From Clostridiales bacterium (GTDB lineage Bacteria > Bacillota > Clostridia > Peptostreptococcales > T1SED10-28), in contig SKOH01000021.1 of the NCBI GenBank assembly GCA_007120165.1, positions 1 through 64,000 on the forward strand: 64,000 nt of DNA. Direction: 5' to 3'. Positions within the stretch are counted from its first letter, which is position 1, and each line of letters begins with the position of its first letter. Of the stretch, positions 8,193-16,243 are shown piece by piece. The notes under the pieces are model-generated. The model was not told the DNA's origin, made no database searches, and saw only the letters and a list, made by a program, of their open reading frames with translations. The position numbers and the translations under genes are program-made.

Positions 8193-10181
8193 ATGTCAGC
8201 TAAAAAAAACACCTATGGAAATCATAGTCTATCCACCTTATCGGAAAAGAATAAAGTTCGGCTACGTCCCGGTGTAATTTTTGGGTCCGATGGCTTGGAA
8301 GGCTGTCAGCATACCTTGACGGAAATCGTCGGGAATTCCAGGGATGAAGCCAACGCCGGTTTTGGAGATAAAATCATGGTTAACCGATATAAGGATCATT
8401 CCATTGAAGTTATTGACTTCGGCCGGGGGATCCCCATTGAATACAATGAAAAGGAACAAAAGTATAATTGGAAAATTGTGTTTACAATTTTATACGGCGG
8501 TGGGAAATACCACAACAATCAAGCGGGTAGCAGCTATAAATTCAGTGTGGGTCTAAATGGCCTCGGTACGGCTGCAACCCAGTTTGCTTCTGAATTTATG
8601 GATGTGGAGGTAGTACGGGACGGATACCAGTACACCTTAAACTTTCGCCAAGGAGAAAATATCACCGGAACCCCGGAAGGATACCGGAAAGAAAAAAATC
8701 CCGGGGATCCAACCGGCACAAGAATTCGGTGGAAACCCGACTATCAGGTTTTTAACGAAATCAAAATTCCCATAGAGTATTTTCAAAAAATATTAAAGCG
8801 ACAAGCCATAGTCAATAAGGGAATCACTTTTGAGCTTTATGACGATATAACCGGGGAGACCTTTACCTATTTATACCCTAAAGGAATTGTAGATTACGTG
8901 AAGGAACATTGCGGGGACTCAGGCCTAACCGAGGTGAAGTACTACGAAGGGGAGACCAAAGGCCGGGATCGCCATGATAAACCCGAGTACCATGTGAAGA
9001 TGGAAGTGGCCTTTGTATTTAATAATGAACAGACTGCCCTGGAGTATTTCCATAACTCCAGTTTTTTAGAGCACGGAGGGGCCCCGGATAAAGCGGTAAA
9101 AAACGCCTTTATCGCTTCGGTGGACCAGAGTTTAAAGGAACGGAGTCTTTATAAAAAAGGGGAGAAAAAAATCACCTTTACCGATATTGAGGACAGTTTG
9201 ATTTTAGTAAGCAACACCTTTTCTACGGAGACCAGCTATGAAAACCAGACGAAAAAGGCCATTACCAACAGTTTTATCCAACAGGCCATGACCGCATTTT
9301 TAAAAGAGAAACTGGAAATTTATTTTATTGAAAATGCCAAGGATACAAAAATTATTTTAGAGCAGGTACTGATTAATAAACGAAGTCGGGAAAAGGCGGA
9401 AAAGACCCGAATCGATATTAAAAAGAAACTCAATAAAAAAATTGATAATATTACAAACAAACCCAAAAAGTTTGTAGACTGCAGAAGCAAGGATAAAAAC
9501 CTGCGGGAACTCTTTATTGTGGAGGGAGACTCGGCTCTGGGAAGCACAAAAATGGGTCGGAATTCGGACTTTCAGGGAATTATGCCGGTACGGGGTAAAA
9601 TCCTGAACTGTTTAAAATCCGATTATGATAAGATCTTTAAAAATGATATCATTGTGGATCTGTTAAAGGTATTGGAATGCGGAGTGGAGTTGAATACGAA
9701 GCAAAAAGATTTGAATACCTTCGATATTGACCGCCTGAACTGGAATAAAATTATCATCTGTACCGATGCCGATGTGGACGGATTTCAAATTCGAACATTG
9801 ATCCTGACGATGTTATATGTTCTAACTCCCACATTAATTGAACAGGGGTATGTATATATTGTAGAATCTCCCCTCTATGAAATTACCGATAAGAAAAATA
9901 CCTATTTCGCTTTCGACGAGGGAGAAAAGCGGGCCATCGTAAAAAGGATTAAGGGGAAATATACCCTGCAAAGATCCAAGGGCCTTGGAGAGAATGAGGC
10001 GGATATGATGTGGGAGACCACCATGAATCCGGAAACCCGAAGACTGATTCAGGTAACCCCCTCGGATATTCAGCAGACGAAAGCTGCCTTTGACCTCTTT
10101 TTGGGAGATAATCTGGAGGGCAGAAAAGAATATATCGAAATCCATGGTGCGGAGTATATCGACGAAGTCGATATCATTTAA
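8193..10181 (+). CDS. parE: Divergent type IIA topoisomerase B subunit (ParE/GyrB-like)
   Basis: ATPase subunit of a heterotetrameric type IIA topoisomerase. The GHKL ATPase domain shows RPGVIFGS, the catalytic EIVGNSRDE (E44, N48) and GRGIPI. The Toprim domain has VEGDSALGS (E444) and DADVDG (D525, D527), and the C-terminus has SKGLGENEADMMWETTM. Several nearly invariant positions differ from housekeeping GyrB/ParE: SAGGS is SALGS, DADVDGSHIRT has F for S, and HAGGKF is replaced by GGGKY. This marks a divergent lineage, probably an accessory topoisomerase IV. ATG follows GGAGGAAATAGG. The partner subunit lies 41 bases downstream. The choice of parE over gyrB is inference. Confidence 0.88.
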   Translation: MSAKKNTYGNHSLSTLSEKNKVRLRPGVIFGSDGLEGCQHTLTEIVGNSRDEANAGFGDKIMVNRYKDHSIEVIDFGRGIPIEYNEKEQKYNWKIVFTILYGGGKYHNNQAGSSYKFSVGLNGLGTAATQFASEFMDVEVVRDGYQYTLNFRQGENITGTPEGYRKEKNPGDPTGTRIRWKPDYQVFNEIKIPIEYFQKILKRQAIVNKGITFELYDDITGETFTYLYPKGIVDYVKEHCGDSGLTEVKYYEGETKGRDRHDKPEYHVKMEVAFVFNNEQTALEYFHNSSFLEHGGAPDKAVKNAFIASVDQSLKERSLYKKGEKKITFTDIEDSLILVSNTFSTETSYENQTKKAITNSFIQQAMTAFLKEKLEIYFIENAKDTKIILEQVLINKRSREKAEKTRIDIKKKLNKKIDNITNKPKKFVDCRSKDKNLRELFIVEGDSALGSTKMGRNSDFQGIMPVRGKILNCLKSDYDKIFKNDIIVDLLKVLECGVELNTKQKDLNTFDIDRLNWNKIIICTDADVDGFQIRTLILTMLYVLTPTLIEQGYVYIVESPLYEITDKKNTYFAFDEGEKRAIVKRIKGKYTLQRSKGLGENEADMMWETTMNPETRRLIQVTPSDIQQTKAAFDLFLGDNLEGRKEYIEIHGAEYIDEVDII

Positions 10182-10222
10182 TACAGTAACCGTGGACAGG
10201 GAAGAACTAGGAGGCGTAAACT

Positions 10223-12403
10223 TTGCAAGGAAATGTGAATCAGACAAATATCATTGACACATTAAAAGTGAATTATATGCCCTATTCAATGAGTGTCATT
10301 GTATCCAGGGCATTACCGGAAATCGATGGTTTCAAACCCTCCCATCGAAAGCTTCTGTATACCATGTTTAAAATGGGACTGATAAAAGGGGCCAAGACGA
10401 AAAGTGCCAATATTGTGGGGCAAACCATGCGGCTGAACCCCCATGGGGACGGAGCCATATACGAGACCATGGTTCGACTGACCCGGGGAAACGAAGCCCT
10501 GCTCCATCCTTTTGTGGACAGCAAGGGAAACTTCGGGAAACGCTACTCCCGAGACATGACCTATGCCGCCCACCGTTATACCGAGGCGAAGCTTGAGAAA
10601 CTGACGGAAGAGTTTTTTAATGATATTCATAAAAACACCGTGGATTTTGTAGCCAACTATGATAACACCACGAAGGAGCCTCGATTACTTCCTACCAGCT
10701 ATCCCAATATTTTAACCACTCCGAACCTGGGTATTGCCGTAGGGATGGCAAGCAACATCCCCAGTTTTAATTTAAAAGAAATCTGCCAAACCACCATCGA
10801 GTATTTAAAGGATGAAACGGTGGAAATTGAAGAACATCTGTTAGCTCCGGATTTTCCCAGCGGGGGAGAAATTGTCTATAGCAAAGAGACCATGGCACAA
10901 ATCTACAAAAAAGGCCGGGGCAGTTTCAAAATCCGAGGCAAGTACCGCTATGATAAAAAGAATAACTGTATCGATATTTTCCAAATACCCTATACCACCA
11001 CCGTAGAAGCCATTATGGAAAAGCTGATTGACTATATTAAAAGCGGAAAGATCAAAGACATTTCCGATCTGCGGGATGAGACCGATAAGAACGGGCTTAA
11101 AATTACCTTGGATTTGAAACGGGGAGTGGATCAGGAAAAACTGATGACCAAAATCTTTCGTTTAACCGCCCTGGAAGATACCTTCAGCTGCAATTTCAAT
11201 GTGCTGATCGACAGTTCGCCCAAAGTGTTAGGGGTTCGGGAGATTTTAAGGGAATGGACGAATTTTCGGATGGACTGTATTCGAAGGAAACTCCAATATG
11301 ATATTACCGACAAAACCAAAGAACTCCACCTGCTGAAAGGTCTGGAAAAAATCCTGCTGGATATCGATAAAGCAGTGAAAATTGTAAAGGATACCAAGGT
11401 GGATCGGGAAGTGGTGCCGAATCTGATGGCGGGCTTTTCCATCGATCAGATCCAGGCGGATTTTATTGCGGAAATCAAACTTCGAAACTTCAACCAGGAA
11501 TACATTTTAAAGAAAACCAAGGATATCAAACGGCTGGAAAAAGAAATTCAAACCTTGGAAAACACGTTGAACAGTGAGAAAAAAATCAAAAACTTAATCA
11601 GCAAAGACCTGCATCGAATAATAAATACCTACGGCCAGGAACGCCGTACGACCCTGATTCATGAAGAGAAGGTCCAGGAATTCAAAGAGGAAATTTTCAT
11701 CAGTGAATACAAAGTAAAGTTTTTTATCACCAAGGATCAGTACTTTAAAAAAATTCCGTTGACTTCCCTCAGAGTCAGCAATGACCATAAGCTTAAGGAC
11801 TACGATAAGGTTGTGCAGGAAGTGGATGGCAGCAATAAAGAGGACTTATTATTCTTTTCCAATAAATATCAGGTATACAAGCTTAAGGCCTATGAGCTGG
11901 AGGATTCTAAAGCCAGTGTGCTCGGCGATTATCTCCCCAATCTGCTGGGGCTGAAGGAGGGAGAGGAAATCATTTATATGACTTCTACCATGGATTATTC
12001 CGGATGGATGCTGTTCTTTTATCAAACCGGAAAAGCCGCTCGAATTCCTCTTTCCAGTTATGAAACAAAAACCAATCGAAAGAAATTGGCGAAGGCTTAC
12101 AACGAAGAGTTTCCCTTGGTGCATCTGGAATTTATCAAAGAGGATAAAGACTTGGTGGCCATCAGCAGCATCAAGAAAGTACTGGTTTTCAATACGAAAA
12201 AAATTAGTGAAAAGAACACCCGCCACTCCCGGGGGATACAGGTTCTAAAGCCGAAAAAAGACAGTTATTTGAAAGAAATCAAACAGCTGGAGGATGTGGA
12301 TTTTGAAGAGATCAGCTATTACCGGGGAAGCATTGCCACTATCGGGACTTATTTGAAAAAGACCGATCGGAAAGACCTGGGAGAACAGCTGCATTTATTA
12401 TAA
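10223..12403 (+). CDS. parC: Divergent type IIA topoisomerase A subunit (ParC/GyrA-like)
   Basis: DNA-cleaving subunit partner of the upstream gene. The 726-residue protein has the breakage-reunion domain with catalytic Y119 in HRYTE preceded by R118, the SYPNILTTPNLGIAVGMASNIP segment, a coiled-coil region, and a C-terminal beta-pinwheel-like part lacking the GyrA box (QRRGGKG), which favours a topoisomerase IV-type relaxing or decatenating enzyme. In the quinolone pocket the usual HGDSAVYD is HGDGAIYE, so the serine equivalent to E. coli GyrA S83 is G77 and D87 is E81. Start is TTG at 10223 behind AGGAGGCG. A terminator follows at 12415. Confidence 0.88.
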   Translation: MQGNVNQTNIIDTLKVNYMPYSMSVIVSRALPEIDGFKPSHRKLLYTMFKMGLIKGAKTKSANIVGQTMRLNPHGDGAIYETMVRLTRGNEALLHPFVDSKGNFGKRYSRDMTYAAHRYTEAKLEKLTEEFFNDIHKNTVDFVANYDNTTKEPRLLPTSYPNILTTPNLGIAVGMASNIPSFNLKEICQTTIEYLKDETVEIEEHLLAPDFPSGGEIVYSKETMAQIYKKGRGSFKIRGKYRYDKKNNCIDIFQIPYTTTVEAIMEKLIDYIKSGKIKDISDLRDETDKNGLKITLDLKRGVDQEKLMTKIFRLTALEDTFSCNFNVLIDSSPKVLGVREILREWTNFRMDCIRRKLQYDITDKTKELHLLKGLEKILLDIDKAVKIVKDTKVDREVVPNLMAGFSIDQIQADFIAEIKLRNFNQEYILKKTKDIKRLEKEIQTLENTLNSEKKIKNLISKDLHRIINTYGQERRTTLIHEEKVQEFKEEIFISEYKVKFFITKDQYFKKIPLTSLRVSNDHKLKDYDKVVQEVDGSNKEDLLFFSNKYQVYKLKAYELEDSKASVLGDYLPNLLGLKEGEEIIYMTSTMDYSGWMLFFYQTGKAARIPLSSYETKTNRKKLAKAYNEEFPLVHLEFIKEDKDLVAISSIKKVLVFNTKKISEKNTRHSRGIQVLKPKKDSYLKEIKQLEDVDFEEISYYRGSIATIGTYLKKTDRKDLGEQLHLL

Positions 12404-12414
12404 CAACCATACTT

Positions 12415-12450
12415 AAAAAGCTTTGTAGGGATTACTACAGAGCTTTTTTT
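12415..12450 (+). terminator. Rho-independent terminator after the topoisomerase operon
   Basis: AAAAAGCTTTGTAG pairs with CTACAGAGCTTTTT (one GU pair) around loop GGATTA, followed by a run of T. Confidence 0.88.
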
Positions 12451-12606
12451 AACTTCAATTGTTTTGGCTGCATGGATGTATGCAGTGCATAGCCGGGAAT
12501 TAACGGTTAATCGGTAACGGGTTCGGGTATATTATTAAAAATCTGTATCAGCACTTAGCAAAATAGGAATACTTTTTTAGACTTGATAGGCAAAGGAGGA
12601 ATATTA

Positions 12607-13002
12607 ATGGTTGTTGTTATCGGGTGGATCAATATTGGACTTATTGTAATAATGGGCAGTATCTTTCCCGTTAAAAAAACGTACTTAAAAAAATTAAAGG
12701 AGGAGGGAAAAGAAAAATCCAAGAATTGGGGAAAGCTCTATCAATTTTCTAGAAAAGCCCATCCAATCCTGGGGCTGGTGATTCTGACACTGGGATTTTA
12801 TCACGGCTATCAGGCCTTCAGTTTAACCGTATGGCATACCGGCACCCTGCTGTTGTATACGGTGTTCATGATGGCTGTTATTGCCTTGACAGGCCCCAGG
12901 ATTAAGCCCTTTAAAAAACACTGGCGAACGGTTCATAGAAATCTAGGAATCGTTGTCTACTTTCTAGGGGTGCTGCATGTTTTTTGGCGAAATGCATTAT
13001 AA
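12607..13002 (+). CDS. Small four-helix membrane protein with two H-x13-H motifs (putative di-heme b-type)
   Basis: A 131-residue protein with four predicted membrane helices (about 3-20, 51-72, 78-96, 109-127). Helix 2 carries H52 and H66 and helix 4 carries H110 and H124, each pair exactly 14 apart, the spacing that places histidines at both ends of a helix to ligate two hemes in cytochrome b, b561 and ferric-reductase-like proteins. H77 and H105 are additional. The ATG at 12607 is chosen because AAAGGAGG lies 6 bases upstream; the frame is open further upstream. It may pass electrons across the membrane. Partner and family are not recognised; heme binding is inference. Confidence 0.65.
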   Translation: MVVVIGWINIGLIVIMGSIFPVKKTYLKKLKEEGKEKSKNWGKLYQFSRKAHPILGLVILTLGFYHGYQAFSLTVWHTGTLLLYTVFMMAVIALTGPRIKPFKKHWRTVHRNLGIVVYFLGVLHVFWRNAL

Positions 13003-13080
13003 TATGACTAATATATTTCCTTACAAATTGAGGGAAGAATACAGGGATTGAAATCTGCATAGAATATGGGAGGCTAAATA

Positions 13081-13542
13081 ATGAAATATGGATATCGTCT
13101 ATCGAAATTAAATGAAGTTAAAAATATCGCTTTGATTGCCCATGACAGTAAAAAGTCGGAGCTGATAGAATGGGTACAAAAACATGAAAAACCTCTTGCA
13201 CCTCATAAATTGGCGGGAACGGGTACCACAGCAAATCTGATAGAACAGCATACGAAACTTTCGGTTAAAGGATTCAAAAGTGGACCCCTTGGAGGGGATC
13301 TTCAGGTGGGAGCCGCCATTGCGGAAGAAGAAATTGATTTGATGATCTTTTTCTGGGACCCGCTGGAAGCCCAGCCCCATGACCCTGATGTGAAGGCTTT
13401 ACTTCGTATTGCAGCGCTGTATGATATTCCAGTTGCCCCGAATAAAGCTACGGCAGATTTTATAATAAGTTCCCGGTTCTTTAATGATGAGTATGAACGT
13501 AAAATTGTGACAAAGGAATTTCATCCCATAACTTTGAAATAA
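13081..13542 (+). CDS. mgsA: Methylglyoxal synthase
   Basis: MgsA converts dihydroxyacetone phosphate to methylglyoxal and phosphate, a bypass of lower glycolysis that relieves sugar-phosphate build-up. The 153-residue protein shows LIAHDSKK, the phosphate-binding GTGTT loop (about residue 44), [12 protein letters not shown], and [15 protein letters not shown] containing the catalytic aspartate region. Length is typical. The ATG follows GGGAGG. It starts 78 bases after the small membrane protein and may be co-transcribed with it; no pathway partner is adjacent. Confidence 0.96.
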   Translation: MKYGYRLSKLNEVKNIALIAHDSKKSELIEWVQKHEKPLAPHKLAGTGTTANLIEQHTKLSVKGFKSGPLGGDLQVGAAIAEEEIDLMIFFWDPLEAQPHDPDVKALLRIAALYDIPVAPNKATADFIISSRFFNDEYERKIVTKEFHPITLK

Positions 13543-13679
13543 TAATGACTTTCATTTTTTGCAGATCCAAAGGCTATTTGAAGTTAAGGAACCGGTAAAG
13601 GGGAATAGCATCGGCAGGAAGAACCCTTCCCGGGTCTCCTGTGAAAACATGAAATATTTAGAAAAATCAAAGAAATAAA
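13543..13679. other. Intergenic stretch before the diguanylate cyclase
   Basis: The 299-base gap to the next gene holds an imperfect GC-rich hairpin around 13615-13641 without a clear T-run (possibly an mgsA terminator) and the promoter at 13680. The 5' leader of about 128 bases shows no recognisable riboswitch; in particular I do not see a GEMM-type c-di-GMP aptamer. Confidence 0.4.
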
Positions 13680-13707
13680 TTGAAATTTTTAAAAACACTG
13701 GTATAAT
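13680..13707 (+). promoter_or_regulatory. Sigma-A promoter of the diguanylate cyclase
   Basis: TTGAAA at 13680-13685 and TATAAT at 13702-13707 with a 16-base spacer. Confidence 0.7.
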
Positions 13708-13841
13708 AGTACTATATTTTAGATGGACGGCATAATTTTAAAATCACCGGTTTATACATCAGGATACAATTCATAGGGATAATCCAACCTGTATAATTTG
13801 CAGCGCTGGGGTTTTTTATTGGGGAAAGGGGGAAGGAAAAG

Positions 13842-16052
13842 GTGCAGGAGGTTATAAAAACCAACGGAGATGAGGAAAAAGCGGATCGGAAAATTAAAGT
13901 GCGAAAATTATTGGATGAGGCACAATTTAAAGAAAGAAGCCACCCGGAAGAAGCGTTGATCCTGGCTAAGGAAGCCTTGAAAATCGCAGAGATGAATTTC
14001 TACAAGAAGGAAAAAGGGGAAAGCCAAACCCGAATCGGTCGCTGTCTTTGGATGATGGGACAGCTTAACGAGGCCATTGAGTTCTTAAACCGGGCCCTTG
14101 AAACTTCCAAACTTCTGCCCCGCGGCAATGTGGAAGCCGAGGCGCTAAATGCCCTGGGAAATGTCTATTTATACATGAAAACCTATGACCACGCCATGGA
14201 TTACTATGCCCAGGCTCTGGAAACAGCCAGAACCGAAGAATTATTCGAGTTGGAGGCGGGGATTTTAAATAACTTAGGAGGGCTTTATAAAGAGCTCGAT
14301 GATTTAGATACCGCCCTGGGTTATTATCAGGATAGTCTCGATAAATACGATATGAATCAGGATCTTTATGGAAAAGCGATCCCCCTGTTCAATACTGCAG
14401 AAGTATACATAGAAAAGAAAAACTGGAGCCTGGCGAAAATCAAAATCGATGAAGTCCTAAAAATCTGTAAGAAAAAAGATGCAAAAGTAATGTTTTCCTA
14501 TAGTCTTCATTTATTGGGGAAAATGTACAGGTATCAAGGACAGTATCAAAAGGCGCTGAAGGAATTTGAAAAAAGTTTAAAACTGGCCAAGGAGACGAAG
14601 GATTATCATCATCAGGTTGTAGTGTATAAGGACCTTTATGAAATAATGCTCGTTGAGGAGAAGTTGATCGAAGGAATTGAACATTTAGAAAAGGCATTGA
14701 AAATAGCTAAAAAAATTGATGGAGAAGCCTTCATTCCCGATATCTATGCCTCCATGGCCCAGGTCTATGAAAAAATGGGGGAAGAATCCTTAGCCTATAA
14801 GTATTATCAAAGATTTTACCAAACAACGATGGATACCGAAAAAAGGAGAAGAAGTGAAAAACTCCGCAGTATATCTTTCCAGCTGCAGTTGGAAAAATCT
14901 CAAAAAGAAACAAAAACCTATCGTTATCTGGTTCAGGAGTTAGAAAAGAAGACCCAGGAACTACGCTATTCCTATAAACAGATGAAAGTGGTAGGGGATA
15001 TCGGACAGAATATTACCGCAACCCTGGATTTGGAACAAGTTTTTGATTTACTGTATGAAAACCTGAACCAATTGATGGAAGCCATGGTTTTGGGAATCGG
15101 TCTGGTAGATGAAAACAAAGAAAAGATCCGCTACGAGCTGTACATTGAGAATGGGGTAAAACAGCCTTCCTTTGAAGTTGCCATTGACAGTCAGCATAGT
15201 TGGGCGGCCTGGTGCCTGAAAAACAATCGGGATGTGCTGATCAATGATGTAGAGGCGGAGTACAGCAGCTATTTAGAGGGAACCTCCCATACGGTGGGGG
15301 AGGCCATGAACTCGGTGATCTTTTGCCCCTTAATGATTGAAGATCGGGCCATCGGAGTGGTAACGGTACAAAGTCTGAAGAAAAATGTTTTTACCAATCA
15401 CCAGCTGGAGACTTTAAAAACCCTGTCCCCCTATTTGGCCATTGCCATTAACAATGCGCAGAAGTCAAAGGCTCTTAGAAATGAAATCAAGATTAGGGAA
15501 AAGACGGAAAAAGCATTAAAGGTTTTAAACAGTAAATTACAAAAAATTTCTGAAATGGACGGACTTACAAATATTCCTAATCGCCGCTGCTTTGATAAAA
15601 AATTCGACTCTATCTGGAAAAATGCCCTTCGAAGACAGGAAAAGGTATCTTTGTTACTGGTGGATATTGACTTTTTTAAAGAATTTAATGATCATTACGG
15701 GCACTTGGAAGGGGATAAAGTTCTTCAAAAAATTGCCAAAACAATTGAAAAGAGTTTGAAGCGCTCCACAGATGTGGTTGCCCGATACGGGGGGGATGAG
15801 TTTGTGGTGCTGCTGCCGAACACCGATAGAACCGGGGCGCTTAACGTTGCAGAAAACATCAAAGAACAGGTTGCCGCTCTGAAAATTCTCCACACTCAAT
15901 CAAAATTTTATAAAATTATCACTTTATCCATTGGGATATCCACCCTGCGGCCGGCAAAAGAAATGGATAAAAAACAACTGTTAGAGCAGGCAGATAAAGC
16001 GCTGTATCAATCAAAAGCCCAGAATAGAAACCGGATCTCTGTTTTTTCTTGA
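13842..16052 (+). CDS. TPR-GAF-GGDEF diguanylate cyclase
   Basis: A 736-residue soluble sensor enzyme predicted to make cyclic di-GMP from two GTP. The N-terminal half has about eight tetratricopeptide repeats (roughly 20-340), then a charged coiled coil (about 350-385), a GAF domain (about 390-545) and a GGDEF domain with intact GGDEF at 650-654. The inhibitory RxxD site is present as R641-D644, five residues before GGDEF, so product feedback is expected. No membrane segment is seen. The GTG start at 13842 follows GGGGGAAGG. It has its own promoter and terminator. Input signal is unknown; TPRs suggest control through protein contacts. Confidence 0.92.
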   Translation: MQEVIKTNGDEEKADRKIKVRKLLDEAQFKERSHPEEALILAKEALKIAEMNFYKKEKGESQTRIGRCLWMMGQLNEAIEFLNRALETSKLLPRGNVEAEALNALGNVYLYMKTYDHAMDYYAQALETARTEELFELEAGILNNLGGLYKELDDLDTALGYYQDSLDKYDMNQDLYGKAIPLFNTAEVYIEKKNWSLAKIKIDEVLKICKKKDAKVMFSYSLHLLGKMYRYQGQYQKALKEFEKSLKLAKETKDYHHQVVVYKDLYEIMLVEEKLIEGIEHLEKALKIAKKIDGEAFIPDIYASMAQVYEKMGEESLAYKYYQRFYQTTMDTEKRRRSEKLRSISFQLQLEKSQKETKTYRYLVQELEKKTQELRYSYKQMKVVGDIGQNITATLDLEQVFDLLYENLNQLMEAMVLGIGLVDENKEKIRYELYIENGVKQPSFEVAIDSQHSWAAWCLKNNRDVLINDVEAEYSSYLEGTSHTVGEAMNSVIFCPLMIEDRAIGVVTVQSLKKNVFTNHQLETLKTLSPYLAIAINNAQKSKALRNEIKIREKTEKALKVLNSKLQKISEMDGLTNIPNRRCFDKKFDSIWKNALRRQEKVSLLLVDIDFFKEFNDHYGHLEGDKVLQKIAKTIEKSLKRSTDVVARYGGDEFVVLLPNTDRTGALNVAENIKEQVAALKILHTQSKFYKIITLSIGISTLRPAKEMDKKQLLEQADKALYQSKAQNRNRISVFS

Positions 16053-16075
16053 AAATCCCACTGAATATGCAGTAC

Positions 16076-16117
16076 AAAACCCTTAAGACATCAGCAAATC
16101 AGTCTTGAGGGTTTTTT
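16076..16117 (+). terminator. Rho-independent terminator after the diguanylate cyclase
   Basis: A 14-bp stem with one GU pair (AAAACCCTTAAGAC with GTCTTGAGGGTTTT) around a 12-base loop, followed by TTTT. Confidence 0.9.
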
Positions 16118-16166
16118 ATGCTGAATTCCGGATCAGTTCTATATCTGAGTGCTGGCAATAAAACCT

Positions 16167-16195
16167 TTGACAATTCCGAGGAAAAAAATTATAAT
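16167..16195 (+). promoter_or_regulatory. Perfect-consensus sigma-A promoter
   Basis: TTGACA at 16167-16172 and TATAAT at 16190-16195 with a 17-base spacer match the consensus at every position. It drives the NapH-reductase fusion gene. Confidence 0.85.
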
Positions 16196-16203
16196 AGGTA
16201 AGG

Positions 16204-16221
16204 CCACCCCCTATGGGGTGG
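16204..16221 (+). promoter_or_regulatory. GC-rich hairpin at the 5' end of the transcript
   Basis: CCACCCC (16204-16210) pairs with GGGGTGG (16215-16221) around a 4-base loop, beginning at or just after the expected start point. It could be a 5' mRNA-stabilising hairpin or an operator; neither is shown. Confidence 0.5.
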
Positions 16222-16243
16222 GAAATATGATGGAGGTGATTTT

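Noticed and set aside
13708-13841. Cyclic di-GMP riboswitch in the leader of the diguanylate cyclase gene
   Set aside because: No conserved GEMM core motifs are present in the leader.
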